Below, one piece after another: positions 1 to 6,201 of a stretch of 44,510 nt of DNA. Position 1 is the first letter of the stretch. The number at the start of each line of letters is the position of its first letter. Source of the stretch: a virus; IMG/VR virus record IMGVR_UViG_3300020596_000041, positions 1 to 44,510 of that record. The stretch is one strand, 5' to 3'. The notes under the pieces were generated by a model. It saw only the letters and a program-made list of their open reading frames with translations. It was not told the DNA's origin and did not search any database. A program made the translations under genes and the position numbers.

Positions 1-7
1 GGATAAT

Positions 8-424
8 ATGAATGACAAATATATAGCTGAGAGTAAGAACAACGCCGTAAAGGTAGATATTATGCGACAGAAAAAAAGACAATCAATTAAATCAACATAT
101 GACAGTCATAAGGACGGCTTTCAGTACATGGTCAGTACATCCGTAAACGATAAGCCACTAGACAGTAGAGATATTGCAGACCCGTTTGTGATACAAACCG
201 TTCATGTCTCTCTTTGGGACACTCTCAAAGGCTTGCTTAGAGGTGGTGTTAAGCTTGTGGTAAATATTAATCCAAAGAACAATCGTATTGTCGAGGATGT
301 AATGGAGTTGGACGATCAGTATTTGGGACTAGGTGCGAACACGAGAAGAGAAAATTTCAATAATCAGATCATGAATAGTGGGATTCGGCAAATGGATAAT
401 ATGGAAGACATGAGTAAAAACTGA
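8..424 (+). CDS. hypothetical phage protein, 138 aa
   Basis: I do not recognise the family. The protein is soluble, mixed charged, with a Trp/Leu-containing segment at about residues 68-82 (VSLWDTLKGLL) and an acidic stretch near 98-104. It starts at ATG 8, only seven bases from the window edge, so any upstream control or longer start cannot be judged. No Shine-Dalgarno is visible in the seven bases. It is the first gene of the left early block. If the window is circular, its frame would be continuous with the gene truncated at the right edge. Confidence 0.7.
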   Translation: MNDKYIAESKNNAVKVDIMRQKKRQSIKSTYDSHKDGFQYMVSTSVNDKPLDSRDIADPFVIQTVHVSLWDTLKGLLRGGVKLVVNINPKNNRIVEDVMELDDQYLGLGANTRRENFNNQIMNSGIRQMDNMEDMSKN

Positions 425-459
425 GTCGCATAACTCAACGCCAGACGACATGAGCTAAC

Positions 460-479
460 TAAACCTTTACTTATATGAA
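460..479 (+). repeat. start-linked repeat, copy 1
   Basis: TAAACCTTTACTTATATGAA. Identical 20-base sequence found four times; its ATG (475) is the start codon of the next gene. There is no Shine-Dalgarno, so the element itself may set initiation. Confidence 0.9.
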
Positions 480-747
480 ATACAGAAAAAAACCAGTATT
501 TATAGACGCTTATCAGTGGTTTCCTAGGAAAGTTACTGATAAAAACCATAGAGAAGGCGTTGGGATGCTTTATAAAGATGTTTATATGGAAAGCAGTACT
601 GAAGAGGGTAGGCCTATTTTCGTGATAGATACTCCTGAGGGTAAGTATATTGTTTCTGCTGGTGACTGGATTATCACAAGCGTTAAGGGAGAAAAATATC
701 CTTGTAAGCCAGACATTTTTGAATTAACCTATGAAAAAGTTAAATAA
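475..747 (+). CDS. phage protein of the 'GDWIITSVKGEKYPCKPDIF' family
   Basis: A 90-aa protein of a widespread but functionally unassigned phage family. The family signature is clear: an N-terminal MKYRKKPVFIDAYQW block and a C-terminal GDWII..VKGEKYPCKPDIFE block (about residues 62-82), with IDTPEG in between. Length fits the family. The start ATG is embedded in the start-linked repeat. The next gene begins after another copy of this repeat. Function unknown; the family assignment rests on remembered motif similarity. Confidence 0.85.
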   Translation: MKYRKKPVFIDAYQWFPRKVTDKNHREGVGMLYKDVYMESSTEEGRPIFVIDTPEGKYIVSAGDWIITSVKGEKYPCKPDIFELTYEKVK

Positions 748-764
748 ACCTTTACTTATATGAA
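745..764 (+). repeat. start-linked repeat, copy 2
   Basis: Second exact copy of TAAACCTTTACTTATATGAA. It begins inside the stop region of the preceding gene (TAA 745-747) and supplies the ATG (760) of the HNH fragment. Confidence 0.9.
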
Positions 765-972
765 AAATAATTACTATATGGTAATGTCTGATTATTTAGG
801 AAGACCACTTTTAAGAAGCGAACAAGTTCATCATAAGAATGGAGATAGAGCAGATAATCACATAGAGAATCTTGAATTATGGTCAACTTCTCAACCAGCA
901 GGACAACGAATAGAAGATAAATTAAAATGGGCAAAAGAGTTTATTAAAATATATGAAAGCATTAAAGTTTAG
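760..972 (+). CDS. HNH endonuclease, N-terminally short (fragment-like)
   Basis: A 70-aa protein carrying the core of an HNH homing-type endonuclease: VMSDYLGRPLL then VHHKNGDRADNHIENLELW (about residues 24-42), with the paired His, Asn/Asp and Asn residues expected of the metal-binding His-Asn fold. Full-length relatives usually carry an additional N-terminal region, missing here, so this is either a minimal form or a remnant. It starts on the start-linked repeat and overlaps the YopX gene by 20 bases, as if inserted between the repeat and that gene. Confidence 0.75.
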   Translation: MKNNYYMVMSDYLGRPLLRSEQVHHKNGDRADNHIENLELWSTSQPAGQRIEDKLKWAKEFIKIYESIKV

Positions 973-1300
973 AATCTACGACAAGGATGCAAAGAAGTTT
1001 CACTATTTGGAAGGCGTATTTAATATGCCAGACCCTTGCTATGATGGAGAAGTTCAACAGTTTACGGGATTATTAGACCGACTCGGAGTAGAGATTTATG
1101 AGGGGGATATAGTTAAATGGCAAGGAGAAAATCGTGTGGTCAGTTATTGCAATTCTTATTCTTGTGGTAGATATGAGCTAGACTTACACGAAGAAGGTAG
1201 GGGTGGGGTATTAAGCGGAGAACCTGAAAATTGGCTTAAAACAGAAGTAATCGGAAACATTTACGAGAACCCAAGGGAAGGATTGAGGAAGAAACTATGA
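953..1300 (+). CDS. YopX family protein (copy 1)
   Basis: A 115-aa protein with the YopX pattern: N-terminal KFRIYDKDAKKF, central QFTGLLDRLGVEIYEGDIV (about residues 37-55) and C-terminal EVIGNIYENP (about 97-106). YopX proteins are common in phages; their biochemical role is not established. A paralogue lies at 42816-43232. The start ATGAAAGC overlaps the 3' end of the HNH fragment. Unlike the paralogue it is not directly preceded by the start-linked repeat; the HNH fragment sits between. Confidence 0.85.
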   Translation: MKALKFRIYDKDAKKFHYLEGVFNMPDPCYDGEVQQFTGLLDRLGVEIYEGDIVKWQGENRVVSYCNSYSCGRYELDLHEEGRGGVLSGEPENWLKTEVIGNIYENPREGLRKKL

Positions 1301-1328
1301 CTAAACCAATAAAGGAGGTGGATAAAAA

Positions 1329-1502
1329 ATGAATATTACATTAACGATGGTATTAAGAGGTATTTACCATATAACAGTTGCCATTATGCTTTTGGGATTT
1401 ATTGTAAACATAATTGATAATCAATCAGATATTTATCAAGTATGGCTGGTATCAGTACTTTTGATTGGATTATATCTAATTGAAAAAAAGAAATTAGCTT
1501 AA
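1329..1502 (+). CDS. small membrane protein, 57 aa
   Basis: Unrecognised. Two hydrophobic helices are evident, about residues 11-28 (IYHITVAIMLLGFIVNII) and 38-51 (VWLVSVLLIGLYLI), followed by a basic tail EKKKLA. A strong Shine-Dalgarno (AAAGGAGGTG) sits 9-10 bases upstream of ATG 1329. A stem-loop follows the gene at 1510-1542. Confidence 0.75.
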   Translation: MNITLTMVLRGIYHITVAIMLLGFIVNIIDNQSDIYQVWLVSVLLIGLYLIEKKKLA

Positions 1503-1509
1503 TAGCTGA

Positions 1510-1542
1510 TAGTAGGGTGGACACAAAGAAGCCACCTTACTA
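1510..1542. other. stem-loop downstream of small membrane gene
   Basis: TAGTAGGGTGG pairs with CCACCTTACTA (11 bp with one G-U) around an 11-base loop. No T-tract follows, so it is not a classic terminator. It could be an RNA-stability or attenuation hairpin. Confidence 0.55.
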
Positions 1543-1555
1543 CGAGCCAGTTAAG

Positions 1556-1575
1556 TAAACCTTTACTTATATGAA
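1556..1575 (+). repeat. start-linked repeat, copy 3
   Basis: Third exact copy of TAAACCTTTACTTATATGAA. Here the ATG (1571) opens only a 9-codon reading frame ending TGA at 1598-1600, so this copy seems to have lost its original gene or to head a leader peptide. Confidence 0.9.
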
Positions 1576-1624
1576 AACTACGAAGTACTATGAAATCTGA
1601 GAAGCGTATCAGGAAGAAGAAAAA

Positions 1625-1777
1625 ATGAAAGAGAAACGATTGCATAAATGTGAGTATTGTTTTGTCTTGATCTCTTTCCGTTCGAAACGGTGTAAGCCTT
1701 GTAGTGCTGATGTTTATGGTATACCGAAGCGAGATATTGATAAAACGTATTTAGGTAATAATGTAAGTAGGAGGTGA
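1625..1777 (+). CDS. small zinc-ribbon-like protein, 50 aa
   Basis: Short basic protein beginning MKEKRLHKC with the pattern CEYC ... RCKPCSAD, giving two CxxC pairs (residues 9/12 and 25/28) that probably bind zinc. A clear paralogue, MKEKKLHKC...RCKPCSED, is encoded at 39897-40025, which supports both as real genes. The stop lies in the ribosome-binding site of the next gene. Function unknown. Confidence 0.75.
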   Translation: MKEKRLHKCEYCFVLISFRSKRCKPCSADVYGIPKRDIDKTYLGNNVSRR

Positions 1778-1782
1778 TTGAT

Positions 1783-2025
1783 ATGGATATTGTAAAAGAT
1801 GAAAACGGAAAGCCAGTATTTATAGGGCAAGAAGACCCGATTAGCGTTCCTGTTAAACATGCTCCATCCCCTCAGATGGAGTGTCCTGTGTGCCTTGGGA
1901 TGTTTGATTATTTGGTAGGTGAAGATAGTGACGGTGGTCGGTTGGGGTGTGAAACTGATTGGCGACCCTCAAAATCAGCAATGAGAGGAGGCGAAGACTA
2001 TGACAAAACACTCGAAATTAGTTGA
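1783..2025 (+). CDS. hypothetical protein with CxxC motif, 80 aa
   Basis: Unrecognised. Begins MDIVKDENGKPVFIG; contains CPVCLGMF (a CxxC pair, about residues 35-38) and a later single Cys. ATG 1783 is preferred over GTG 1774 because AGGAGGTGA lies at good spacing before it. The 3' end overlaps the next gene by 26 bases in another frame. Confidence 0.65.
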   Translation: MDIVKDENGKPVFIGQEDPISVPVKHAPSPQMECPVCLGMFDYLVGEDSDGGRLGCETDWRPSKSAMRGGEDYDKTLEIS

Positions 2026-2227
2026 GTATCATCTGAGTACTGATGAGACTGCTAATATCCTTGGAAGGCAGAAGTTTCAAGGATACGTGCAGGATCTTAT
2101 TAATCGTGATATTCAAATGTATCTTTATACCACTGTCCTTCCGAGGCTTGGGATTGACCCTAAAACTCCCGTTGAGTTATCGGAAGACGGAAAGGTGGTG
2201 AGAATCACTAATGACAAATCAAAATGA
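2000..2227 (+). CDS. hypothetical protein, 75 aa
   Basis: Unrecognised, probably helical. AGAGGAGGCGAA precedes ATG 2000 at suitable spacing. The sequence begins MTKHSKLVEYHLSTDETANIL and ends with a charged tail. It overlaps both neighbours, in a tightly packed early operon. Confidence 0.7.
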   Translation: MTKHSKLVEYHLSTDETANILGRQKFQGYVQDLINRDIQMYLYTTVLPRLGIDPKTPVELSEDGKVVRITNDKSK

Positions 2228-2396
2228 CTTTGATACAGTTGATCCTGCTGTGAAGGCAAACATTCATCTCATCGAAGAATTATCTGCCCTTGATTTTACA
2301 AGTCTTGATAGTGCTGCCCGTGATCTGCTTTTATCTCAGATGAAAAAAACGATTGGAAAGCTGGGAAGTATTATTCAAAAAAATGAAAGTAGATAA
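2211..2396 (+). CDS. hypothetical helical protein, 61 aa
   Basis: Unrecognised. Acidic N-terminal half (NDFDTVDPAVKANIHLIEELSALDF) followed by an amphipathic helix (ARDLLLSQMKKTIGKLGSIIQK). It overlaps the preceding gene by 17 bases and the next by 14, which suggests translational coupling. Confidence 0.65.
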   Translation: MTNQNDFDTVDPAVKANIHLIEELSALDFTSLDSAARDLLLSQMKKTIGKLGSIIQKNESR

Positions 2397-2568
2397 AAAC
2401 GCCTATAACAAGGAGTGGTACAAGAAACACCCTGAACGTAGGAGAATGTATAAGCTTAAATGGTATTATCGCAATAGAATCGTCATAAATCTAATGTGCG
2501 CTAAGGCAAAGGGAATGGAGTTAGATGCAGCGGATAAATGGTATGCGGAGAAGTTCCCTGAAGGTTAA
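2383..2568 (+). CDS. hypothetical basic protein, 61 aa
   Basis: Very Lys/Arg/Tyr-rich (KEWYKKHPERRRMYKLKWYYRNR), so probably a nucleic-acid-binding protein. ATG 2383 is chosen over an upstream TTG because it overlaps the previous stop region in the usual way. It is the last gene of the left plus-strand block and converges with the minus-strand gene ending at 2565 (4-bp overlap). Confidence 0.65.
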   Translation: MKVDKNAYNKEWYKKHPERRRMYKLKWYYRNRIVINLMCAKAKGMELDAADKWYAEKFPEG

Positions 2569-2855
2569 TCGAAATTTAAGACTTTAACCTTGCCTTTTGA
2601 AGGGGCTTTTAAGAGACGTTTCCTTACTATCCGTTCTATCTCTACCTCTGCAATACTTACACCGAGAAAAATTTCCTTACCTCCTATGAAGATTGCAGCA
2701 CCAAATTTTCCGTTGAATGAGGGAATAGTTAACTGTTTTCCTTTTTTTGGGGAATCATGGAGTTCTATATCTGTGGAGAGTAACTTATGACTCATAGGCT
2801 TGCATTGTATCCGTCCGCGTATTATACATCTTTCTTTTTTCGTTTCGTACCCCAT
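2565..2855 (-). CDS. hypothetical protein, 96 aa
   Basis: Unrecognised. Contains a PSFNGKFGAAIFIGGKEIFLGVS segment resembling a small beta-barrel, then a Lys/Arg-rich helical tail. Last gene of the minus-strand block; its start overlaps the 3' end of the gene before it. The Shine-Dalgarno is weak, consistent with translational coupling. Confidence 0.6.
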   Translation of the reverse strand: MGYETKKERCIIRGRIQCKPMSHKLLSTDIELHDSPKKGKQLTIPSFNGKFGAAIFIGGKEIFLGVSIAEVEIERIVRKRLLKAPSKGKVKVLNFD

Positions 2856-2989
2856 CTCGCAATCATGCCTTTCCGTCCGGCATTTGCGAAGTGTTCGGAA
2901 CCGTGGATTTCTTTAGTTTTCTTACCGCCTAGGCTCCCCGTATACTGAGATATTTTCTTGATGTCCTCTTTGCTTATTATCCGTCCCAT
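2822..2989 (-). CDS. small basic protein with KGG-like motif, 55 aa
   Basis: Begins MGRIISKEDIKKISQYTGSL, then GGKKTKEIHGSEHFANAGRK, GMIARWGTKRKKKDV. The GG-K...GSEHF..AGRKG arrangement loosely resembles the short KGG (stress-induced/conidiation) motif, but this is weak. Its ATG overlaps the stop of the upstream gene as TAATG, a coupled arrangement. Confidence 0.6.
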   Translation of the reverse strand: MGRIISKEDIKKISQYTGSLGGKKTKEIHGSEHFANAGRKGMIARWGTKRKKKDV

Positions 2990-3156
2990 TATTTTAATCT
3001 CTTATCCAAGGGTAGCACATTTTGACAGGTTTCGTCATATCCATTTGTTGCACATACATGAGAATTATATTGCTTCATGCGTCCAGGATAGTCGCTATAA
3101 GTATATATTACGATTAATACCATTATTGCTAGTAAAAAGTACATAAAGTTATTCAT
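2989..3156 (-). CDS. small membrane-anchored protein, 55 aa
   Basis: N-terminal hydrophobic helix (residues 4-18, FMYFLLAIMVLIVIY), then a short polar domain with two cysteines (residues 35 and 44), a layout that suggests an anchored or exported domain with a possible disulphide. Possibly an envelope or superinfection function (inference only). Its stop overlaps the next start (TAATG). Confidence 0.6.
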   Translation of the reverse strand: MNNFMYFLLAIMVLIVIYTYSDYPGRMKQYNSHVCATNGYDETCQNVLPLDKRLK

Positions 3157-3247
3157 ATTTTCTTTAGTCTCTCTATTGTTTTGTTTGTTTTATATCTTAT
3201 TTCTGCTTACTTATTCATAATAAGCAGTATATAAAGTATAAAGCTAT

Positions 3248-3441
3248 TTAACGTCTGACTTCATTACACTTAAAAGGACTATTGTTAAAAAACTTATCAT
3301 TTAGTAATCTTTTGATAACTTTATTTTTGTCGTCATCCGTTTTAAGTACTTCGTGAATTATCGAACCAGGCAACAGTTGACTAGAAAATATAACATTCCT
3401 AGATTTTTGCTCTACTGTTAGCTTTAAGTATTTTTTTTCAT
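3248..3441 (-). pseudogene. small gene interrupted by a one-base shift in an A-run
   Basis: A strong ribosome-binding site (GTGAGGTGAATAAT) precedes ATG 3441, but the frame stops after five codons. The run of eight A (plus-strand T 3431-3438) directly follows the ATG. With nine A the frame would open to about 64 residues: MKKKYLKLTVEQKS..., ending at TAA 3248-3250 with ...CNEVRR. Frameshift, sequencing error or slippage at the A-run are all possible. Confidence 0.6.
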
Positions 3442-3475
3442 ATTATTCACCTCACTTTCCGCCTCATGATTGAGA

Positions 3476-3712
3476 CTATGCCATTTTGTTTGTATCCTTA
3501 TCAAAAACGTATTGCCTAAATGCCGTTATAGCTTCGAATAGCATTTTTTTATTTTTGCTTTTCTCTTCTAATGAATAGCCATAGCATAATACTGTTGCCT
3601 CATTGTCTCTATAGTTTATTTTTGGCTTCATTCCATAATGGGAAAATAAAAATTCCCTAAAATCATCCCGTTCAACTTTCATTACCTCTACTTTATAAAT
3701 ATAGTTATACAT
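3476..3712 (-). CDS. hypothetical protein, 78 aa
   Basis: Unrecognised soluble protein. Charged, with FREFLFSHYGMKPK near residues 18-31 and an amphipathic C-terminal helix. Preceded by an excellent Shine-Dalgarno (AGGGAGGTGA, 7 bases before ATG 3712). A 16-codon leader frame and a stem-loop lie just upstream. Confidence 0.7.
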   Translation of the reverse strand: MYNYIYKVEVMKVERDDFREFLFSHYGMKPKINYRDNEATVLCYGYSLEEKSKNKKMLFEAITAFRQYVFDKDTNKMA

Positions 3713-3755
3713 ATATATTCACCTCCCTTCTGTTTGGTTTATATAAGTTTTTCAT
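3705..3755 (-). CDS. possible 16-aa leader peptide
   Basis: ATG 3755 opens a short frame (begins MKNLYKPN, ends NIYV) that overlaps the start of the 78-aa gene by 8 bases. Its potential ribosome-binding site (AAGAGGATAGAA) is the 3' arm of a 13-bp hairpin. Could control the downstream gene, or be chance. Confidence 0.3.
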   Translation of the reverse strand: MKNLYKPNRREVNIYV

Positions 3756-3803
3756 TTCTATCCTCTTGTCGGTTAAATAGTCACACGAATCAAGAGGATA
3801 GAA
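3756..3803 (-). promoter_or_regulatory. 13-bp inverted repeat masking a ribosome-binding site
   Basis: TTCTATCCTCTTG (3756-3768) and CAAGAGGATAGAA (3791-3803) are perfect inverted repeats around a 22-base loop. Read leftward, the 3' arm ends one base before ATG 3755. No T-tract follows, so this fits a translational hairpin better than a terminator. Confidence 0.55.
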
Positions 3804-3811
3804 TCAAAAAC

Positions 3812-4117
3812 TTAAACTTTACTAAAAGATACGTTAAAATCTTTACTTTTTATATAATCTATGGCTTGTCCTTCAGATTTATGTAGGTTTTTGGGTATGT
3901 CGGACCTTACTAGCCGTCCATAATTAGACGGTGTATAAAATTCAGTGTATCCTCTAGCTTTTAATGCTTGCGATACTCTCTCTTCAGACCCATATAGCCC
4001 GTAATGGTTTATTGACCTTTTTTTGCTACCGTTAATTATGATAGTCGTGAAGTATTCGCCAGAACATCCGTATATACCCGCTGTGTAACCTACTTTTAGT
4101 GTTGTGAATGATTTCAT
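3812..4117 (-). CDS. hypothetical early protein, 101 aa
   Basis: Unrecognised. Begins MKSFTTLKVGYTAGIYGCSGEY. ATG 4117 is chosen over an upstream in-frame ATG at 4174 because GAAAGGAGGTGA lies just before it and the promoter's -10 box (4145-4150) lies between the two. It has a strong sigma70-like promoter with a 20-bp palindrome between -35 and -10, so it is probably tightly regulated. Confidence 0.75.
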   Translation of the reverse strand: MKSFTTLKVGYTAGIYGCSGEYFTTIIINGSKKRSINHYGLYGSEERVSQALKARGYTEFYTPSNYGRLVRSDIPKNLHKSEGQAIDYIKSKDFNVSFSKV

Positions 4118-4144
4118 ATAACTCACCTCCTTTCTGTTAAGAAG

Positions 4145-4174
4145 AGTATAACAATGCATTGTTATAGATGTCAA
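4145..4174 (-). promoter_or_regulatory. sigma70-like leftward promoter
   Basis: Reading leftward: TTGACA (4174-4169), 18-bp spacer, TATACT (4150-4145). Full match at -35 and five of six at -10. The spacer is filled by the palindrome at 4147-4166, so a bound repressor would block RNA polymerase. Confidence 0.75.
4147..4166. promoter_or_regulatory. 20-bp perfect palindrome, probable operator
   Basis: TATAACAATGCATTGTTATA is perfectly self-complementary and sits between the -35 and -10 boxes of the leftward promoter, overlapping the -10. This is the usual arrangement for a dimeric repressor site. The repressor is not identified. Confidence 0.75.
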
Positions 4175-4220
4175 GAGGGCAATATCCTATTATGTGAAGG
4201 TAAATGGGAAATAGAAAAGA

Positions 4221-4433
4221 TTAATCTTCTTCGATGGTAGCAACGCGGCCTGTACCTCTTGTTACATGATCGGGAAATTCATCTCTTAGATTACGATCAA
4301 TGATTTTTATTGTCTGTGCTATGTTTTTTGTTGGGTCATTTTTTAGATCAAAAATAATGCTTATCTTCCATGTATACCGGCCATGATTATTCAATTTAAC
4401 TTCAATTGAAGAGGTTCTAGGTTCCATAAGCAT
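4221..4433 (-). CDS. hypothetical protein, 70 aa
   Basis: Unrecognised. Begins MLMEPRTSSIEVKLNNHGRYTW and reads as a small beta-rich protein (WKISIIFDL) followed by a helix (AQTIKIIDRNLRDEF). It overlaps the upstream gene by 17 bases, part of a three-gene coupled unit read from the promoter near 4900. Confidence 0.65.
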   Translation of the reverse strand: MLMEPRTSSIEVKLNNHGRYTWKISIIFDLKNDPTKNIAQTIKIIDRNLRDEFPDHVTRGTGRVATIEED

Positions 4434-4722
4434 AAGATCTAAGGTTCCGGCTTACTTCAATAAGTGTTTCCTTTCGGGATTGTAGCAAGCGATACTCAAG
4501 CTTCGTAGATAGATATTTCTCGGTTTCATCTTCTATTTGCATTCTTTGCCTCGCTTCCGCTTCGCGTAGTGGCGCTGATCCCATCCCCGAATGAAGAAGA
4601 AAGTCATTATACTTTGATGAATAGGCTATTTCCGCCCTTATGTATTGGGGCAACTTCGATTGAATAGCATCTTCAGTTTCAAGAAGTTTATTATTAACAT
4701 CAAGCAAGGTAAGATCAGCCAT
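4417..4722 (-). CDS. hypothetical coiled-coil-like protein, 101 aa
   Basis: Unrecognised. Strongly helical and charged throughout (for example EAEARQRMQIEDETEKYLS, then LEYRLLQSRKETLIEVSRNL), so a coiled coil or helical bundle is likely. Its start overlaps the end of the 53-aa gene upstream and its end overlaps the next gene. Confidence 0.65.
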   Translation of the reverse strand: MADLTLLDVNNKLLETEDAIQSKLPQYIRAEIAYSSKYNDFLLHSGMGSAPLREAEARQRMQIEDETEKYLSTKLEYRLLQSRKETLIEVSRNLRSYAYGT

Positions 4723-4876
4723 TATCTTTGTCTCTTGTTGGTAAAAACCATTTTTTCTTACTTCTTCCGACAGTAAACCATGCGATCTTCTCGTTTTTCA
4801 TCCTATAGGTTATAGCACGTACTAACACGCCTTCAATGATTGCCTTCTCTTTTTTAGTAATTAATCTTGTTTCCAT
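4715..4876 (-). CDS. small basic protein, 53 aa, probably leaderless
   Basis: Begins METRLITKKEKAIIEGVLVR, with a second half rich in Lys, Arg and Trp (WFTVGRSKKKWFLPTRDKDN). First gene of the leftward block. There is no Shine-Dalgarno, and a good -10 (TACAAT) ends 8 bases before ATG 4876, so the mRNA should start at or within 2-3 bases of the start codon. Confidence 0.65.
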   Translation of the reverse strand: METRLITKKEKAIIEGVLVRAITYRMKNEKIAWFTVGRSKKKWFLPTRDKDNG

Positions 4877-5665
4877 TAACTCTTATTGTATAGGGAATAG
4901 GGATATTGACAAGTGGCAAAAGATAAGAACTTAACAGAATAACAACATATAGGAACATGAGTAACAATTATATACGCGAATGACTAATACAAGTATAACA
5001 ATGGTGACATAGGCGTTTATGTAAATGAAGAGGTGAGATTGTACAGGGTATCACGGTATCGTGTCTTAGATTGCATCCTATGACGTTGTTTTAGCTTACA
5101 TTTTCTCATTAAATAGGAAGCTAGGCATAAGGAAGATAAAAGAAGAGAGAAAGGATTATAGGAAAGGAAAGGGACAATAACAGATAAGAGTATGAGAATA
5201 GAGAATAAAGAATAGAGAATAGCTAGTTGAGAGTAAGTAAGAGTAATAAGTGATAAGGATTAATATTTATTGAGTGTTAGGAATAATACAGGAGGATAAA
5301 GCGAAAGCGTATTGATGAAGAAGAGAATAGAGCGAAGAGAATAGAAGGGATCACGTCATTCTATTTGCCTACACCCTTTACGTACAAACAAACGCTCCAA
5401 CCGTTCCTAGATTATCACCTCTATAGGCTCTATCAACCATCGTTCACCCTTATTTAGCCTCAGAATTATGTCGTATAACTTTTATTGTGCGACATGATAG
5501 CCTCAAATACCTAGGGGGTAGTGGTAGCACGTGAGCTGACCGTGCGTGCCTGTAAATTTAGTTATCCTCTCAACATGAACTCAACATGACCAACTGTGGG
5601 GAGCGGGTACCGCCAGCGTTGGTAAATGAGCATTTTATGAAGACTCACATAGAGCGAGATCCTTA
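4877..5665. other. gene-poor region: possible origin, packaging or regulatory site
   Basis: No convincing gene; open frames are all shorter than about 15 codons. It contains a long purine-rich tract (about 5128-5345) with repeated AGAATAG-like units (5194-5222 and 5321-5345), an AT-rich patch near 5259-5271, ATGTCG/CGACAT inverted repeats (5468-5473, 5490-5495), GCACG/CGTGC (5527-5531, 5541-5545) and a direct repeat CTCAACATGA (5569-5578, 5580-5589). Being just upstream of the terminase genes, it could hold a packaging site or an origin; neither is proven. Confidence 0.45.
4885..4912 (-). promoter_or_regulatory. sigma70-like leftward promoter
   Basis: Reading leftward: TTGTCA (4912-4907), 16-bp spacer, TACAAT (4890-4885), then 8 bases to ATG 4876. 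Predicts a leaderless or nearly leaderless transcript for the 4876-4221 genes. Confidence 0.6.
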
Positions 5666-5703
5666 GTTGTCTAATATCCCACTTTACTCTCAAGACCTAG
5701 AAT
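5666..5703 (+). promoter_or_regulatory. late promoter-like element 1 (terminase)
   Basis: GTTGTCTAAT (5666-5675), then TAGAAT (5698-5703) 25 bases after the TTGTCT core, then 9 bases to ATG 5713. No Shine-Dalgarno before that ATG. Confidence 0.75.
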
Positions 5704-5712
5704 ACTCCCACT

Positions 5713-6201
5713 ATGTCCAAGAATGCCGGAGTATGCAAGCTCTGCCTCTCTCCTTATCGGGCTGAGGTATTGGCCCTGAAAGCTCAGAAGCTACCGATAC
5801 GTAAGATCTACAACAAGTACGCAAACCCGATGGGATACACCGGAAGTGTTTATGGATTAAATATGTTGATAAGGAGGCATATAGCAGCCAAGCACAATAA
5901 CAAGGCTATTTTACTTCCTGATAAGAAACACAACATTACTCCTGCAACAATTGAAGCTTTTTCCCAAAAGATGCTGGATCTGGGGATGATGAAGGTTGAG
6001 AATATTAATCCAGATAATCCGATGGATATGGCGAATCTTAGGTTGGGGGATGTTGTTGCAGCACAGAAGCTTTCTCTTGAGGCGAAGAAGTTGAGACTGA
6101 CTGAAGATGCTATGGATGTTATGCTTGGGAAGATGTTTGCTCCTCCAAGCCTCAATGAATCGTCTGTAGAGGGGGAGATCGTCAGTGATACAGCTCGATA
6201 A
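5713..6201 (+). CDS. terS: probable small terminase subunit
   Basis: Assigned mainly by position: directly upstream of, and overlapping by 17 bases, the large terminase gene. Small terminases recognise the phage DNA and regulate the large subunit. The 162-aa length is typical. The N-terminus has a CKLC pair and a basic helical region (LPIRKIYNKYANP...IRRHIAAKH) suited to DNA binding; the C-terminal half is acidic and helical. The start has no Shine-Dalgarno and follows late promoter element 1 by 9 bases. Sequence similarity alone would not prove the call. Confidence 0.65.
   Translation: MSKNAGVCKLCLSPYRAEVLALKAQKLPIRKIYNKYANPMGYTGSVYGLNMLIRRHIAAKHNNKAILLPDKKHNITPATIEAFSQKMLDLGMMKVENINPDNPMDMANLRLGDVVAAQKLSLEAKKLRLTEDAMDVMLGKMFAPPSLNESSVEGEIVSDTAR

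Noticed and set aside
1571-1600. 9-codon frame after start-linked repeat copy 3
   Set aside because: Too short to support as a gene; noted only as part of the repeat.
2958-3146. 62-codon plus-strand open frame
   Set aside because: The minus strand here has two overlapping genes with natural sequence and coupled TAATG starts; the plus frame lacks a ribosome-binding site.
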